DNA of 64,000 nt from assembly GCA_031308135.1 (NCBI GenBank), contig JAHLJT010009436.1, positions 145,025,216 to 145,089,215 on the forward strand, written 5' to 3'. Source of the DNA: Acheta domesticus. Taxonomy: Eukaryota; Arthropoda; Insecta; Orthoptera; Gryllidae. The notes under the pieces are model-generated. The model saw only the letters and a list, made by a program, of their open reading frames with translations, was not told where the DNA came from and made no database searches. The translations under genes were made by a program, and so were the position numbers. Numbering within the stretch: the first letter of the stretch is position 1; each line of letters opens with the position of its first letter. Below, one piece after another: positions 35,903-47,999 of the stretch.

Positions 35903-36669
35903 TTTAGGGGGACATAACAAAAATCTGAATTTGCGACATTTTTAGGATGTTAACATTTTTCATATACAATGTTTACAGTTTTCGAAATAAGATGGTATAT
36001 ACAACATTGTAAAATAAACCATTTAAACTTTTTGTTATTTTCTTTCTTCATCTGAATACTTTAAAATGGCAGCCATTTTAGATCTGAGACTCTTATATCC
36101 GTTATTTCTTTTAAACTAATTCATCTAGAAGACTAGTTTTCACTAAATCCTAGAGAAAAGTTTATTCTTTAATGTTGCTTCCACTGCAAAACTTTGCTGC
36201 ATAAATATTTATAGAAGAAAACTATTTTCTTTACTTGTTACCCTGATGAGATGAGGTGCTTCGTAGGTTGAAGGATTAACTCCAACACTGATTTCTGAAA
36301 AAATGGCATTTTAAACACGATTGTCCCATTTCCTCTAAAACTACTCACGTGATAATTTTCGATTTTTTATAGGGGATCAATTAAGTAATAATGTATATAA
36401 GATAGGAAAATACAGTAAGTTTCATGCTTCAAGATTTCTGCATAAAAATACAGTAATAACAAATGAAAAATATTTGACTTTTAGTCCAATTATGTTGTAA
36501 TTTTTGATTTCAAATTGTATTGAAAATATATAAATCTGCTTTTATTCACTTAGTCTTTCGAAGCTGCTCCTCCTTTTTGTCAGTACTAGGTTAAATCATT
36601 TCTGAGATAATGCATCAAATGTTAAGCCAAATTAACAAGGAAGAGATAGGACGATGTATCTCCCCTTAA
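35903..36669. mobile_element. Probable MITE with TTTARGGGGA ends
   Basis: The left end is TTTAGGGGGACATA (35903-35916). The reverse complement of the right end is TTTAAGGGGAGATA. The right edge keeps TTAA while the left has TTAG. Ends and flank resemble the DNA transposon at 13,131-14,474, so this may be a non-coding relative. No open frame inside. Confidence 0.45.
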
Positions 36670-38440
36670 ATCGTAAATAAATGTTTATTTTGTATCATCT
36701 TTTTTAATAGGCGGTGGTGAATAGGTGGTAAGGATTTCACTTTCAAAGAAACTTACATCAGTATCAACTTTTCACTTAATTTAAAGAACAATTGAAGCAA
36801 GTTCTTTGAGCCTCCCGCTTAATACGAATTTGGCCCGGAATAACCATTACGTTTTCATTCATATTTGTTTCCTTATATCTTTCTTTTGTTTTTCTTGTAT
36901 TTTGATATTAATCGCTCAACTTTTCTTGAACGATGACTTTGCTTCCCCCTCTCTGGCACAATAAACTGTTGAAAGCAAAAGCTCGCAACGAGCACTGATG
37001 ACGACATTCCAAATACATCTTCACTTGCGCGAAGCAGAAACTTTTTTCTGTTGAAGAGAACTTCTGTCCGTGATTTTCCCCAAAAAATCTAAAGAAATGA
37101 CTGAAGCAGGTGAAGATACTGCTGAATTCAATCCGTCGGTCAAGAAAACTTGCGCGAGTAATACATTCGTATTATTTTCTTACCGTTTGCTTTCTTTCCG
37201 TCTCAATCACATTTGGTCGGCTTTCTTTTACTACTGGTAAATTGCTGTAAGCAGCTATTGCTTACGATATCACTTATTACCAATAGGATTGTTTGGTAAA
37301 ACTTAATTGCAATATTTATAACGGAATATTGTTCTTTTTTTCTAAATAAAATGGGACTTATGAAAATATTTTGAAAAATTTGTTAACGTCACTCAGTCTT
37401 AATCTTTTGTGATATGAATAAGATCTCCATTAATATTTAAAAACTGTCCGAATGACGTTAAGATTTTTGAACAACCAATAGAAAATGATTAGCTGTATTT
37501 TTGGATATTGCATTTGCCGACGTCACGAGACCACTAACGTGTGATTCTTGATTTAACTGGTCATAATTTAACGTGTTCAAAGGGCTAATACCAACACGCA
37601 TAAATGAATCAGCGTTTCCTAATCAACTTGCGCAGTATACCCGCGCTAGACCCACAAGGTAATCCGGCAAACAGTTGAATTCATTTGTTTAAATATTAAT
37701 TGTTTATTTTGCATGCATGATTTGACTTGGTAATTGTAAGATTTTTTCATTTCATCAATGCATATTACTTGTCATTAAACGCAAATAAGCTTCAGCATTA
37801 GTTTTTAACAAAAATTAAGAGCTAATTGAAATTTGGTCTTTAATTATTTTTATTTGTTCATCAATCTTAAAAGATACAAGCATGAGCATTGCAATTGAAC
37901 ACTGGTTATATTATCATATTTTAATCAATTGTTTCAGAAGACAATTCCTAATTAAGTAAAATCTTCTGACCTCTAAAAACATAGATAAATGTATCAGTAC
38001 TATTAAAGAACAATGTCTACTCTTCTGAACCCATAGACAAGCTACTAGCTTGAGTTTGAATTTCAGACCAGGAATCCTCTGAGATGGTCAATGGAAGAAA
38101 ACGTGGTCATACATAACTCGACTAGAAAGAATTGGTGAGTAAGAGGTTGAAAGATAGTTTACCGCATTTGACATTCAATTGTATCCGATACTTGAAACTC
38201 TCATTTCTCAACAACTTTTAGTGTGCTTAAGTTCTCAGAATCTGTTGTAGCTTCCTTGATGTCACAGCTAACAAATACTACAATATCGTTTACAATAATA
38301 CTTGTTTCGGGAGATTTAGAGTTAGACCCTTTTAGAAGTTTCCGCATAATATGTACGTCTTCCTTATTACAGTATTCTTTAAGCTTTTTTTCCTTCTGTT
38401 TTGGAAGGTCGCTTTGCAACAACTAGTCACATAACGACCC
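36670..38440. other. AT-rich DNA, no gene seen
   Basis: Nothing recognisable. Confidence 0.5.
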
Positions 38441-38445
38441 ACGGT

Positions 38446-38615
38446 GCTTTTTTTTTAAACTTTGGGGGAACTGTAGGGAGAACACGTTAGGCCAACCCAA
38501 GCACACTCAAACACACACAAACATTCATACCCGAGGCGGGATTCGAACCCGGGACCCTTTCAGAAACTACGGTCCTTCAGCTTTAGCGACCACGGCTATC
38601 CAGGCCAGCACTTTA
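38446..38615 (-). mobile_element. tRNA-derived SINE (family B)
   Basis: On the minus strand: a tRNA-like head with TAGCCGTGGTCGCTAAAG as A-box region, a perfect B box GGTTCGAATCC (38539-38549), a GTGTGTGT-rich body, and a poly(A) tail (38447-38456). It has no family A stem-loop, so it is a separate family. A functional tRNA is unlikely because the acceptor stem does not close. Confidence 0.8.
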
Positions 38616-38639
38616 AACTTTATCTCTACATGCGAATCA

Positions 38640-41250
38640 TTAACTTCCACACTGGTGAAGTTTTTGCTCGGCAGCATCGGCTCCAGACGCCAGAGTTGAG
38701 AAAGTTGCTGATCGGTTGTGCAATTTGCCTTTCGAAAACCTCAAAGACAGCCGATGAAGAGTAGGCCGAATGTCATCAGCAAGAGCTTTTTTAAAAAAAT
38801 TAGCATGAATGAAATTTATATTAGAAATTAATTTTATTGAATCACAATTAAAATGCTGCCGAGTTAAACTAAGAAGCAACCATTTTGTGCTAGAATTATA
38901 GGTTCGAATACCGTGTAAGACGTGGTTGCTTTTACATGGAATAATTGCGTAGCATGCCGATGAAAAGTACTATTTATCTCTAAAGACATGTAAATCACAA
39001 TTTATCAATTCATAATGGTCCGGAAAAAACAAGTTCTCTGTTCTTGGGGACCAGAAATGTAACTACTGTATGTCCGTATCGGTGAATTTGGAAGTTCAGA
39101 CCATTTGTTCCAACTCCCAGGGGAGCCTTCGAAAGGTTTATCCCCGCTTTGCTCATACCCTTTCCTACTCCCATCTCCCAGACCCCCCCCCGCCCAAACA
39201 CCAACTTCCGGTGGCTGCTGGTGAATTTTTGAAAAGTCCTCGCGGCCTCCGTCGACTGCAGACTTCTGAAGCCGCAGTGAAGCTGCAAACCGGTTTTGCA
39301 TTTCGGCTTTCGGAAGCCCGGTAGTTGGGCATAGGAAAAGTCGTTGGTGGCGGTCTAAGTTGGAGTATACACTTCTCCGCATCCGAGGTTTTCGAGCCGT
39401 TCCGGAGTGGGGTGCCACTGCCGAAACAGTGACCTTGCTGGTTTCAACGGAAAGTTTGTCCATTTCACAAACTAAATTTCCATCTAGTTGCTGTGCGAAA
39501 CAGGGTCACTCGTTTCGTAAGTAAATATTCAGGACTTGAGTTGTGAAGCAACGCTTGTTACTGTGCTTGGAGAGAATTAAGGTAGGCCAATTAAAGTGAC
39601 AAATAATTGGGGTTCAAATTTGATAATCATATTGAGGTGAAGTTTTTATACGAGTAAACAAATAATATAATTCTCATTAAAAATAGGTTGAAATATTCAG
39701 TGACTATGGCATTCGACAACAAATATAATAGTAATATATTAGTATTTAGTTTTTAGTCTCGATCTATTTCAAGAGTGACTTAAGAAATAGCAGTTGATTC
39801 TGAAATTTTTTGGCGTTGCACTATCTGAAATTTTATATTTAAGTATGATTGAATGATGACGTTCAGCACACTATTTTTATGCTTAAGTGTCAGTTTCACA
39901 TAAATCGCCGGAATTAAATTTTTATTAAGTTACCCCTCCTAGTTATCTTACGTGTTTCAAAACATATTTCGTTTTCCAGTGCTGAATGAATTTTCTTTTC
40001 TTACTATCTAGATTCACGATCATGGATTATTAATAGACATCAGATCTCTAGGACAATGCCTATTTTTTCTAATGAAAATATTTAAGGCAATTAATATATG
40101 TGTATGATTTATGGAATATTAAACATTCTGAAACATTTTTATTTTGCCTTTTTTGGTCTTTTATGATGGAAACGCTTTTTAGACATATTTTTCTTTTTAA
40201 ATGCTTTTTTTAATTTAGGTATTTTTCTTTCTAGTCTTGGTTTCAAACACACATTTAAATCATTTTAAGTTCTACTAATCGCGTTAATTGCCAAATTGTA
40301 ATGAATCTCCATTTTCAGCCTAGATTGAAGCTGTCATTTGGATTTGCACGTCACACTGAATTTTTGGAGCCGAAAAGCTTGCATTGGTGCGGCCAAAAAG
40401 GTTGCAGTGACTTCAGGTCGCATTCTTCGCACAAATAAAAAACGCAATGGGCTTTGGGCACTTGGTTGAGCGGTGGGCACTTAGGTGAGCGCTGAGCACA
40501 GATTCGAGATATGATCAAAGCAATCGTGTCTTGGATGACAAGGCGATAATCCCGACGTCGATATATTTCCGTGCCAGATGCTCATCTAGAAAGTGCGCGC
40601 AGTGTAGGCTGAAAATAAGAAATTATATTTCAGCCGGGCGTGAAGTATGTCTTCATTCTGCTCGCAGTTGTCAGAGTTGCCCTCCACGAGAAGTATCTCA
40701 TAACTAATTCTGTGTAAGTGTAGTAACTGATCTCAATTGTGTGAAGAAGTCACTACTCACCAATGATTCATTAATATTCTCTCATATTATATTGTTTTTT
40801 GATATTGGGCTAATTTTGGGTGCAAGTGCAATGAAATATATCAATGCTTTCTTCCTCCATTTTTAACTTTTTGTTGCCTTTTTCATCACCTATTTAAAAA
40901 AACATTTAGTGCCTTTTTAGGGGCCTAAAAAGTAAGTTTTTAGCGCCTTAACATCCGATGTCTAATCATTAATTTAAATGGTATCCACCTGTGTAGTATA
41001 ATATATTTGTGATGCGAGACCTTTATACCTGGTCATAGCATAAAATGAACGTAGCTTGATAGAACAGAACTTTAAGAGATGAAAACGTTATTAAATTGTA
41101 GAATTAGAAAAAATACTAAGTACTAAAAGAAAATGTTCCTATTTATTTCAATAATTAAAATAATTTAAGATCAAATTTTTAGAATAAAAATATAATTTCG
41201 ATGCTATTACAAATACAGCAAGTCAAAAGTGGGGTTATTTCAAGAATAAA
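38640..41250. other. AT-rich DNA, no confident gene
   Basis: A frame of 152 codons (39005-39463, minus) has no recognised domain. Around 40,140-40,960, GCCTTTTT/CTAAAAAG words recur, including a palindromic CTTTTTAGGGGCCTAAAAAG at 40,910-40,931. They may belong to a transposon, but ends could not be set. Confidence 0.4.
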
Positions 41251-41264
41251 CGAGGGAACGATTA

Positions 41265-41885
41265 CAGTGCGCAGAACCAGGGAAGAGAAAGTGCTGTAGG
41301 TAAAGTTTGCGTAATGCAATGTGTATAGACGCTGACAGGTGAAAGCTAGGTGAGGTTACGAGCCAATGAACTGGATGTGAATAAACACCGCATGGGGGTG
41401 TTTACGTTTTCGTCAGGGGAGAATGTGGGAGTAGAAACAGAGAGACGCGCGAGAAAGAGTTGTGGAGTGAAAACGTGCCATGTGTTTGCAATAGAAAATG
41501 TTACTTTCAAAGTCGGAAGCTAGAGAAGTGTCCAAATTTGTTGTATAAAGTAAGTATTGTACTACTATTGTATCAAACTATTGTATAAAGAGAGGTTAAA
41601 TCAAAGAAATTTAAATTAATATAACGTAATGACGAAATCGGCGCGTAAAATATAGAAGTTATTTTCGGAGAAGCGATGGTTCACGACTAATGGTTGACGG
41701 GAGGGTATAAAAGTGTGAAATTATTATGGGTAATTGATGCTTCCTGCAGACGTTGAAGCGATTTTCGGTCAAAACGTGGACAATGGACATGGGCAAAACA
41801 GATGGTGAAGTTTCTATCTCCAGAAAAGAGAGTATAGTATTTGGAAATTATACATTTTGTTACAAGAAAAGTTTATAGAGTAAAA
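41265..41885 (+). promoter_or_regulatory. G-rich stretch with a TATA box, possible promoter or solo LTR
   Basis: A G/A-rich block differing from its flanks contains GAGGGTATAAAAGTGTG at about 41,701, a good TATA box. No coding sequence follows. No terminal duplication was found. Confidence 0.25.
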
Positions 41886-41899
41886 GCCCAGAATGAATG

Positions 41900-44030
41900 A
41901 ATTGTTATTCATTTTATTTAATTCTAATCAGAGTAAATGTGTATACTGATGTTATTTGTAGAACTATCATTTAAAATTCTTTGCATATAAGTAATACGTT
42001 GAATGTTCACAAGAGGAAATAAAAACAAAAAACCGAGATGGAACTTGCTGATAAAAAAATAAAATTCACACACTGTTTTCTTCTGCTCAAGAACACGTGA
42101 ATGATAAAGATTTTCGTAAATCCATGAATGAACGAACATTACTGCCCATGCAAAAAAAACATATGGAAGATGGATCTCTAAGCTTCAATCGGTTTTTATT
42201 TAATCAACGAAGAAAGTTTGTATGGAAGGATGAAGAAGTTCTCAATATGGTGCTCTCTATTTTGTACAGATATTATTACAAAAAGTAAATCATTACGAAC
42301 CATCGCATTTCAACTTCCTTTGTATCAATGCTTTAATGAAAGTGAACCGAAATTGTTATTAAAATGTTTTTCTTTTCAGGGAACATCCGGATTTGAATTT
42401 CACTTATTAGCCCTCCAGGTTCGTTAGTGAATAAAACTGCTCTTTGCGCACATATTTTATAATGTCTGTATAATTTGTCTCGGTTTACAATTCTGCCTAA
42501 AGAATCCCACAGGCGTTTAATTTTTTGCCAGGCTCTCCTTTAATACCCTTTCTGCTGCGATCGCTCGTTACGTCCTTTTGACAAAATCCATTTTGCATCT
42601 CGTTCCTCGACTAAGTTTGTTAACGTCACCCGCTACTTTATTACGTCGGTTTCTTACTTTGTCTCACAGAACAATATTAAATTATATTATTTCTCTATTG
42701 CTCTGTTCCATTCCTTTCATTCCTTTTTTAGTCATTTTAGTCGCTTTATATGTTTAGTGTGTATGAATGTTTAGTAGTTTGTAGGTAATGTAAATATTAT
42801 TTATGAATGAAATCCAAAATAAAACCGTAGGAATTAATGACATAGAGTAATTATCCAGTTCAAAAATATATTCTGTGAGTACAAAAACGTCATTTATATG
42901 ATTAATCATGCATATTATTATCCCTAAAAACGCAAGAAGATTTTGAATTCCTAATAATAACATACGTTTTCCAGCATATCTTTTATTTTTAAAGAAATAA
43001 ACAATATTTATAGAAATTCTTAAATCCACTTTGGTTATCGAAGTTTGAACGTGACGAAACTGAAATAAGTTTTGAAATATATAGAACACGAGTGTTCTAA
43101 TTATCCATGACATCCAGTTAACTTATGTCAAAAGCCTGTCACATTTTGGAGGATGAATAGTCAAATTTAATACAGTACATTGGAATTTTTACTATGTGGA
43201 TAAAAGTTGAACGATATTCGTAACGTAACTTCTCATTACAATGCTCATCGATGTCAAACTCAGCCTAATGACCGTGTTTGATAATTCTCCTCTCTCGTAC
43301 TGTATTTGTGTGTATTACAATAATTATTTCGTTCGTTTGTAGCTATCAGAATACGTATGTGTACAATACAGCAGAAGTGAAAATCTTGGAAGTATCAAAG
43401 CATTCCAGTATAAGGAACCTTCGCGTTTGAGAGGAAAGAAGGTCAGAGACAGGCAAAGAAAAGATAATACAAACGAGCAACCGCATTAATCTGTATTCAC
43501 GTGCCCTTGCAGTTTGGCTTGGAATTAAGATTATCATGGTATGAAATGGAAATCGAGAACCTCATTAACCCAGAATTTGACCCCAATTGCGAAGGTGTTC
43601 AGGAGTCATTTGGGTTCGCGACAGCAATTTACTCACTTAGAAAACGTTTTAAACTTCAGGCTCAAGAAGATAACTTTATTATCCTTCAGTAGAAATATAC
43701 TCGTAGTAGCAGGATTAGAAGCAAATGGGATAACGTTAATTTGCAAACGTAAGTGGAACAACAGTGGTGCTTGCAAAATCCACTAGAAATATATTCGTCG
43801 AAATAAATAGCTATTTTTATGGGGGCTCTCTATACTGGACGTTTAATCAATTTACTGATTTGTTCATTTTTCTTAACATAATTATTCGTTTAAAATGGCA
43901 AAATTTATTTCAGTAAATATCCCTCAAAATTTTCATTGTGGAGTTATAGCAAGTGATAACATTCGAAAAATCGTGATTATAGGTTTAAGACTAGTAAACA
44001 AATCTTATAATTAGATTATTATTATCACGA
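41900..44030. other. AT-rich DNA, no gene seen
   Basis: A 119-codon frame at 42,754-43,113 (minus) encodes several hydrophobic stretches, but AT-rich DNA gives such Ile/Leu/Phe runs by chance and no family motif was seen. Confidence 0.45.
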
Positions 44031-44033
44031 TAC

Positions 44034-44370
44034 ATGACAAAAGTGAATAAACATGATGGAAAGTTCCCACCCCTTGTAAACGAAGAAGAAGACGGAGAAA
44101 CCGGAGAAGACGAAGATGACGGGGAAGACGAAGGAGGTGGAGAAGAAGAAAAAGAAGAAAACAGTGAAGACGGAGAAGACGCAGAAGAAGACGAAGAAGA
44201 AGAAAAAGAAGAAGGAAAAGGAGAAGACGGAAAAGAAGACAGAGAAGGAGAAGAAGACGGAGAAAAAGAAGAAGAAGAAGACGGAGAAGAAGAGAGAAGA
44301 ATAAGAAGACGAAAAAGAAGGAGAAGAAGAAAAAGGAGAAGAAGAAAAAGAAGACGCGTACGAAAAAGAA
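44034..44370. repeat. GAAGAAGAC-type purine-rich repeat
   Basis: The plus strand is nearly all A and G, built from GAA, GAC and AAA triplets. The open frame reads Glu/Lys/Asp-rich and the opposite strand Leu/Phe/Arg-rich. This is simple sequence, although the triplet register is kept for over 100 codons. Confidence 0.75.
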
Positions 44371-44379
44371 GTCTTTACA

Positions 44380-44660
44380 CACTGCCTGCGACGGGCCTGA
44401 AACAGGCGGTCTCACTTTCCGGCGGTCGGTGCTTAGCCCAACTCGCAGCGAGGGTGTGCACTTTCCCCCTCCCCCTGGCCGTCGATGACGCCAGCAAGCG
44501 CCGCGCCGCCTTATCTGCCGGCGCCCAGTCCCGCGCGGCTGCGCCAACGCCCCAAAGGCAGAGCACGGTGGTGAGGGTGCGGCGCGGGCGGGGCACGGGC
44601 GGGGAGGAAAAGGGTGCGGCAGATGGTGCGCGAGGCGGACGGCCTGACCGCGAAACACGA
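44380..44660. other. GC/CpG-rich island
   Basis: CpG-dense block directly after the purine repeat. No gene recognised. Confidence 0.45.
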
Positions 44661-44724
44661 TTTACTCCAAGTCAGGGTGATACAGAAGGGAGAGAAAGAA
44701 AATGAAAACGGAAAGAAGAAATGT

Positions 44725-44835
44725 GAAGGTCTGAATCGCCGGGGCGGCGCGGGCGCTGGAGTACATGTATGTTCCTATTCAGCGCTTGGGAGCACATGTC
44801 ACGAGTTCGAGTCTCGCTCTGGGTACTAAGTGATT
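44725..44835 (+). mobile_element. tRNA-related SINE-like fragment
   Basis: A B-box-like GAGTTCGAGTCTC at 44803-44815 with a tRNA-like upstream part. The A box is weak and the stems do not close, so it is not called a tRNA gene. Confidence 0.45.
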
Positions 44836-45104
44836 GACTCGTAGAGGAACTTAAGTGTTGTGCTGACCTCAAAAAGATAGTGCCACGTATGTGTGAGTAG
44901 AGAGTGGTCTGAGGAACAGTCTCTTCCTTGTCCTAGTCACTTGCACCAAACGTCTTTGCTTACGCGAGATCCGAATCCTTTTCTATGCGCGATTCTAATC
45001 TTCAACTTTTTTTACGCGCAAAGCTGTTGTCGCAACACAGAAGATGTGAGATAACTGGTGTCAAATGGAAAATTCTTAATAATATTGTAATATTATTAGT
45101 AGAT

Positions 45105-45380
45105 ATTGGTCAGCGTGCTTGCTTTCCATGACGTGATCCCGTGTTCGTTTCCCTGCCGGGCAAGAGTATAGTCTGCGTTTTCCTTGCAATGTCCCAGTAC
45201 ATGTTGCTGTGTGGCGATGAGAAAACTCACGACTCAGGCTGAGAAAACCAGAATACGTTGTAGAGATGTATATGTGCTAACCAGACGTACCACTTAACCC
45301 ATGTCTGCGAGGACGGGACGCTGCTGGTAGGGCCTAGCCCGAAACGGGCTAGGTGCATAAAGTGCATAGTGCATAAAAAA
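45105..45380 (+). mobile_element. tRNA-derived SINE-like element (family C) with terminal palindrome
   Basis: A tRNA-like head (TGGTCAGCGTGCTTGC, B-box-like TGTTCGTTTCC) is followed by an unrelated body that ends in a perfect stem-loop, CCTAGCCCG-AAA-CGGGCTAGG (45333-45353), and A-rich sequence. Only one copy is present here, so the family status is inferred. Confidence 0.5.
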
Positions 45381-46380
45381 GTAGGTTCAGCCAAAACTAT
45401 TACTGCTAAACTATACGAGAGGAAATAGGGCAATAAATAATGAGAAAAACGGGCTGGAGAACACCCAGAAATTCATTTAAATAAACGAGTAATCGACTCA
45501 TATCACATGTCAAGATTTATTAACGTGAAATAAATTCATCATATAGCTAGAGAAACGAAATTAATCAACGACCAACAGGGAGATAGTGTGATCTCCCGAC
45601 AAGCGGCTTGAAGCCACTTTCGTGAAGATGAAGAGGATGTTGATGATAATGATAATGATGATGGGGATGAGGTTCTTTACTTCATTTGACAAAGTAAAAG
45701 CAGAATTAGGCAGTGCATTGATTTAAGGGTCGGCTAAGAGACACAATGGAAGGGAAGCTGTACACTCGATCTTCTCTCCTTTTCCATCCACATCCAAGCA
45801 TCAGTTTGCGGAAAATCCCCGCATGTAAAGTGGAGGCAGAGTATACGTATCATCGTTCATAATGGAAAAGCGTTTATGCGGTGGTTGGCGCTAATGAGAT
45901 CATGCTTGAAAGTTGGCTAGAGCTATTGTGAAAATATTTTCAATCAAAGTTTTCTGGATGTATCGACTTGGAGCAGGGGGAAGAGATTATTGTCGATTCG
46001 GAACGAAGAGAAAGACACGAAAGAAAGAGTAAGGATGAGGATCTTTTACCTCACTGGTACCACGACTCGTAGCCAAGAATGTCTAAGTAATCTCTGAGGC
46101 TGCTTCTTTTGAATATTAAGTTTTCCTCTTCCATACAGTGACTCATAAAATGTTTTCCTCTTTGTTGATTATCGATTATGTCTGTGAAATATGCAAGTTT
46201 ATCATTTAAATTTCTAAAGAAATTGCTCAAGTATAATATACATTTCAGGATTAAAAATTATGTTACCTTTTATTCCTAATACTTTCTGCAAAAGTCTATC
46301 TCACTCTCTCGTCTTACTGAAGTACGTCTTTTCACATAGAGTTATTGATCAAGCCCTTTATTTGTATTCCGAATATTTGT
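45380..46380. other. AT-rich DNA, no gene seen
   Basis: Nothing recognisable. Confidence 0.5.
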
Positions 46381-46382
46381 CG

Positions 46383-46490
<108 letters not shown>

Positions 46491-46559
46491 TAAGTATTTT
46501 TGGTTGGACATACTGTGACATACTAACATGTCACATTTTTTATGCACTAATATCTGTCG

Positions 46560-47680
46560 TAAATGGGGTGAATTACAAGGGTAAACAAATAGGAATATGG
46601 CGCCCTAGCAACGGCAGTCGAGTGGTTGTCAAGGTCAATAAACTTCATTCGGGCCTTGAACCTGAGTGGTGCGTCTACCTGATAGTGTAAGCGGTGAAGA
46701 GATTGGTTGAAAAAGCAATGACAGTCTAGGGCGTAGCTAGTCGATTTGGTAATCAATTGAGGGATTGGCCAGGGGGAGAGTGACAGTCAATTCATGACGG
46801 AAGTGCGTCTTTTTTTTGCTGGTAAAAAAACAGTAGAGGAGATAGGCTGAGTTTTGAAGGGCTGAAGAGAAAGATTTTTTTACATTCGGACATATGCCGT
46901 GGTGCTGTGCGGGTTTCTCGCGGATAATTAATGTTATGAGATTGGGACTTGTAAATTTCTCTTTAGAGTGAATGGTTCTCGGACTGAATTTTTGCGATGT
47001 GTGGAAATTAGAACTTGTAAGACTTTGAGAATTCTTGATTGCGACGAATGGAACTTAAACTTTGAACTCGTACGAATTCGTTTGCAACAGGACTCGGAAT
47101 ATTTGTTAATAAGCAATAGTTTGTTGAACTTTTATATTTTGCGTCACGTAGTTGGGAAGAACTGGGAACTTTCGTAGTAAATTGAATTAGAACGGTCAGA
47201 TATTTGAGGGGGTGAGGGTTGGTGACTCGACGGCAATTGTGAAGAGCAGAAGAAAAGAAGCTGGCATTTGGACTTGGAATTCTTGTCACCGGATGAAGAG
47301 AAAATGGATCTGCGGGCGTCATTGAACAAGCGCGCGCGAAGACGGGTACTGCAGTACGAGGTTCAGGAAGGTGATGACCAAAAGAACATTCTGTATTGTT
47401 TTTATTATTAAGTAATAATTTTTGCCTGGCAAATTGAATAAACTGTTAAGTTTCTTTTGAGATAGAAAGGATGATTTTCATTTGTCCAATTCCAGTTAAT
47501 AAGTAGCTAAACATAATTTTTCAGATTCCTCGCCACTCTGTATAGATTTCAGATCGAATAATCGGCTATCAGTAGGTAATAGCGATTATTTCTTACGAAA
47601 CCCATCGGTCCAGTTAGCCGGATATTTATTCTATTTTAGATAGCAGTTGAAGTGTTAATTTCAATAATAATAATAATAAA
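46560..47680. other. Unassigned region with repeat-like character
   Basis: Base composition is less AT-rich than neighbouring DNA and G exceeds C on the plus strand. Overlapping short frames on both strands have no domain. Confidence 0.3.
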
Positions 47681-47979
47681 TGTAACCTTTTCCTGGCGCC
47701 CATATTTAACATAAATTCGGAACGGGTTACGTCGAAACAATCGCCCAATAATTTTTATATAAGCAGTTTGTGTGCAAGGGCAGGACATTTTAAAATTGAT
47801 GATTGTTTCAATACGGACTGGTACATCTCTGGGTGATGACCGTGTTTCGACTCTGGTACATCTTCACGACAAATTGTAAATGACTTTGTAATTGGTACGG
47901 ATTGGAATTTGAAAATTTGTAAACGTGTTCAATAAACATTTCTTATTGTTTACTTCTGGTCTGTTTTTCGGATATAACA
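47681..47979 (+). repeat. Candidate solo LTR
   Basis: It starts TGTAACCTTTTCC and ends GGATATAACA (TG...CA), with a polyadenylation signal AATAAA near 47,931 followed by a T-rich stretch, as at an LTR's R/U5 border. The flanking five bases do not match each other, so the call is weak. Confidence 0.25.
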
Positions 47980-47999
47980 GTAAGGAACCGTTGAAAATG

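Noticed and set aside
38529..38612. tRNA gene on the minus strand
   Set aside because: Perfect B box, but the acceptor stem does not close and a repeat body with poly(A) follows, so it is a SINE.
42754..43113. 119-codon minus-strand frame with hydrophobic stretches, considered as a chemoreceptor fragment
   Set aside because: No family motif, and AT-rich DNA yields Ile/Leu/Phe-rich frames by chance.
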